NCBI GenBank assembly: GCA_002733215.1
Contig: NVUY01000002.1
Location: forward strand, 82,187 to 146,186
Direction: 5' to 3'
From: Sulfurovum sp.
GTDB taxonomy: Bacteria > Campylobacterota > Campylobacteria > Campylobacterales > Sulfurovaceae
Length of the DNA: 64,000 nt
Part shown: in pieces, positions 61,616 through 64,000 of the stretch
Position numbering within the stretch: position 1 is the first letter of the stretch
Layout: each line of letters opens with the position of its first letter
Notes under the pieces: generated by a model
Told to the model about the DNA's origin: nothing
Database searches by the model: none
The model's input: only the letters and a program-made list of their open reading frames with translations
Program-made: the position numbers and the translations under genes

Positions 61616-64000
61616 TACACTTCTCCCTTTTCTTCTTTTCTCATTTCTTCTTTTCTTGCAAAATAAAGTCCTGTCATAAGTGTCAGAAACATCATCAGCA
61701 TTATACTGAATGTACCTAAAGCATCACCGCCATCAGATGTTTGAGAACTTGCACAGTTTACATTTAAAGACACCGTTGCCGTCGATGTATTGCCTGCCGC
61801 ATCTGTGATCGTATAGGTAAATTTATCTACCAAGTTGTTTAGATCGGCTGCTGGCGTATAAATGAGTACATCATCTGTCGGATCATTTGCTGTACCACCA
61901 TCATCCAGTCCAACCGTACCGTAAATTGGCTGTGTAAATTTAATTTCTACCGTACCTGGACCATTTGAACCAAAAGAATCACCGTTTGCAAGCACATTGA
62001 TCACGGTTGCACCGTAATGCGTGATAGGTACGTTCAAGTTATCTGTTGCATTTGGCAACCCTGAAGCAGAAATTCCAGGAGGTGGTGCAGGTGCAGCACC
62101 AGGGTCTTGTACAACAAGCGGGTTTGCACTACAAACAGATGTTGCCGGCGGGTATTGTACCGTTACAGAGGATGCAGGGTTGACAGAAAGTGTCACCGTC
62201 ACCATTGCATCACTCTGATCCGGATTCCAACGTCTCCAGTCGCTAAACACTTCTTCCCATGTTCCATCTGAATGCTCAATCCATCCTGGCCATACTGTTC
62301 CGTTTCCGCTACCATCTACTTGAGCTCCTGCCCATACATAGTGTGTATCGTTGAGAGGTAAACCTGTCACTATCTCTTCATCTCCTCCTGCACCTGTCCA
62401 TGTCAAGGTTGCTGTTTGCCCTGATGGGTCAAGTCCTTGAAGACGAATGTCATAAGAGATGTAAGGTACATCATTCTCACAAAATGCAATGAGCGTTACT
62501 CTAAGACTTTTTAATGTTACAGTAACTGCTGCTGATGCGCTGTCACCATTACTGTCTGTAATCGTATACATAAAGGTATCATGTCCTACAAAACCAGTAT
62601 TTGGTGTATATATAAACTGATCATCACTAGGGTCATTTGGTGTTCCACCGTCATCTATGGTCACGACACCATTTGCAGGTTGTGTAAATCCTGTGATATT
62701 ACGCTCTTCTCCAGTATTTGGGTGAGAATCATTGTCTAAAACATCTATGTTTACAGCTGTATCTTCCTCTGTGAACACTGCATCTGCTACTGCATTTGGC
62801 ACAGGATCAGTCACAGTTGAATCAACGACAGTCACTGTAACTATAGCTGTATCTGTATTGCCATGTTCATCTGTAATCTCATACGTAAAGGTATCTGTTC
62901 CTACAAATCCATTGCTAGGAGTATACTCAATGTAATCATCACTTGCATCATTTGGCGTACCATTATCATTGATAGTTGCTGTACCATTTGCTGGCTGACT
63001 TGTAATACCTGTAAGGTTAAAGTCATCATAGTCAGGGTCATAGTCGTTTATAACTACAGGAATGTCTACAGCTGTATCTACTTCTGTACTCGCAGAGTCT
63101 GCTACTGCTGTTACTGCATTATTTGCAGGGTCTGTTGGGTCTATTATGGTTATGGTTACTGTAGCTGTAGCTGTCCCACCATTTCCATCGCTGATTGTAT
63201 AGGTAAATGTTGTTGTACCTACAAAATCTGTATCTGGAGTAAATATAACGGTACCGTTAGCATCAAATGTTACATTACCTTCTGTACCCGTAGTATTGAC
63301 ATCTATAATAGTCAAGGTATCACCTTCTGGATCATGGTCATTATTTAGTACTGGCACTGCTACTGCTGTGTTCATTGCTGTTGACTGGCTATCGTCTTCT
63401 GCTACTGGTCCATCATTCACTGCACCTACTGTGATATCTAATGTAGAGGTATCTGTATCTGTTGCATCATTATCATCTACCATTGCATAGTTTACTTGTG
63501 GTACTGCTCCGTTGAAATCATTTTCTGGTGTAAATGTATATGCACCATTTGCTGCAATGGTAATTGTACCAACATTTGCAAGTGTGGCTGTTTGACCTGC
63601 ATTATACGTTGTTCCACCTACTGTGAATGTCGTTAATGTATGGTCTGTGCTATCTGCATCTGTTACATTCATCACATTTCCTGTGATTGGTGTATCTTCA
63701 GGTGTTGTTACATTTTCATTACCATCACTCATTGGATCTGATACTGCTGTTACTGTGATATCTAATGTAGAGGTATCTGTTCCACCTTCTCCATCACTTA
63801 TTGTATACGTCACTGTTGGAACACTACCACTATAATTAGTAACTGGTGAAAATGTATAATCACCATTTATTGCAATAGTAATTGTACCAACATTTACAAG
63901 TGTTGCTGTGTCACCTGCATTATACGTTACTCCATCCACCACAAACTGTGATACATTAAGACTATCACCATCAGGGTCACTGTCTATCCCATTTCCATCA
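61615..64000 (-). CDS. very large tandem-repeat surface protein, C-terminal part (5' end outside window)
   Basis: The minus-strand frame is open to the right edge, so only the last 790 or so residues are seen. They form about seven repeated beta-sandwich domains of Ig/cadherin-like type (tandem-95, Big_9), with ITVTAV or VTVTVVD ends, VxDNDxDPxxD calcium-binding-like turns and TFTYTITD cores. A different domain (about 490-600 of the visible part) contains EIVTGLPLNDTHYVW and WPGWIEHSDGTW. The C-terminus has a Gly-Gly motif (SDGGDALG), one hydrophobic helix and a basic tail (ARKEEMRKEEK), like a GlyGly-CTERM sorting signal. It is probably an adhesin-like cell-surface protein; this is inferred. 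Confidence 0.82.
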   Translation of the reverse strand, partial: DGNGIDSDPDGDSLNVSQFVVDGVTYNAGDTATLVNVGTITIAINGDYTFSPVTNYSGSVPTVTYTISDGEGGTDTSTLDITVTAVSDPMSDGNENVTTPEDTPITGNVMNVTDADSTDHTLTTFTVGGTTYNAGQTATLANVGTITIAANGAYTFTPENDFNGAVPQVNYAMVDDNDATDTDTSTLDITVGAVNDGPVAEDDSQSTAMNTAVAVPVLNNDHDPEGDTLTIIDVNTTGTEGNVTFDANGTVIFTPDTDFVGTTTFTYTISDGNGGTATATVTITIIDPTDPANNAVTAVADSASTEVDTAVDIPVVINDYDPDYDDFNLTGITSQPANGTATINDNGTPNDASDDYIEYTPSNGFVGTDTFTYEITDEHGNTDTAIVTVTVVDSTVTDPVPNAVADAVFTEEDTAVNIDVLDNDSHPNTGEERNITGFTQPANGVVTIDDGGTPNDPSDDQFIYTPNTGFVGHDTFMYTITDSNGDSASAAVTVTLKSLRVTLIAFCENDVPYISYDIRLQGLDPSGQTATLTWTGAGGDEEIVTGLPLNDTHYVWAGAQVDGSGNGTVWPGWIEHSDGTWEEVFSDWRRWNPDQSDAMVTVTLSVNPASSVTVQYPPATSVCSANPLVVQDPGAAPAPPPGISASGLPNATDNLNVPITHYGATVINVLANGDSFGSNGPGTVEIKFTQPIYGTVGLDDGGTANDPTDDVLIYTPAADLNNLVDKFTYTITDAAGNTSTATVSLNVNCASSQTSDGGDALGTFSIMLMMFLTLMTGLYFARKEEMRKEEKGEV

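Overview
The window reads as a chromosome segment of a Campylobacterota (epsilonproteobacterial) bacterium, most likely a Sulfurovum- or Sulfurimonas-like sulfur oxidiser. The clearest marker is an OmpR-type regulator at 46877-47551 whose C-terminal half matches, as I remember it, the epsilonproteobacterial orphan regulator HsrA (HP1043). The waaC-lpxL heptose/lipid A gene order, the A+T-rich intergenic regions and the tightly overlapping operons agree with this. The species is an inference.

Layout. (1) 1-18570, minus strand: one long lipooligosaccharide/envelope cluster, transcribed from waaC leftwards: waaC, lpxL, a UDP-glucuronate-epimerase-like gene, a glycosyltransferase, rmlA-C-D-B (dTDP-L-rhamnose), a glycosyltransferase, a PbgA/YejM-like membrane phosphatase-fold protein, hldD, hldE, a WaaP-like kinase, a CDP-glycerol glycerophosphotransferase-like protein, a WaaE-like glycosyltransferase, a membrane-anchored TIM-barrel protein, an LTA-synthase-like phosphoglycerol transferase and a GDPD-like phosphodiesterase cut by the window edge. 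The last genes suggest that the surface glycan is decorated with phosphoglycerol. (2) 18688-24423, plus strand: hisH, an inserted AAA ATPase + TOPRIM (DUF3226-like) pair, hisA, prmA, ftsH. (3) 24430-26219: leuA with its own promoter and a leucine-rich leader peptide. (4) 26384-30228: serS, tRNA-Met, groES-groEL. (5) 30233-45766, minus strand: housekeeping run with a c-di-GMP phosphodiesterase, xseA, ubiE, ribD, rimP-rbfA-infB-ylxR, thrB, tsaB, lpxC, an M23 peptidase, a DHH phosphoesterase, nadC and nadA. (6) 45859-52744: plsY, folB, hsrA, a ferredoxin, ppx/gppA, bamA (minus) and tyrA. (7) 52756-60757, minus strand: a complete MoxR-DUF58-DUF4381-BatA-BatB-BatC-BatD operon followed by a frameshifted DUF389 gene. 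(8) 60938-64000, minus strand: an outer-membrane beta-barrel protein and the C-terminal part of a very large tandem-repeat surface protein with a tripartite C-terminal sorting signal.

The most interesting signals are these. The two-gene ATPase/TOPRIM module sits between hisH and hisA and looks like an OLD/PARIS-style defence system, but its partner domain differs. A family of palindromic GTAGGG...CCCTAC elements is scattered through gene borders; two copies lie in frame inside protein-coding genes (hisH and the signal peptide of batC), and one forms the hisH/ATPase junction. leuA has a candidate leucine attenuator. The LOS cluster carries a candidate phosphoglycerol-decoration module.

All calls come from reading the sequence and from remembered family motifs. 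No database search was run.
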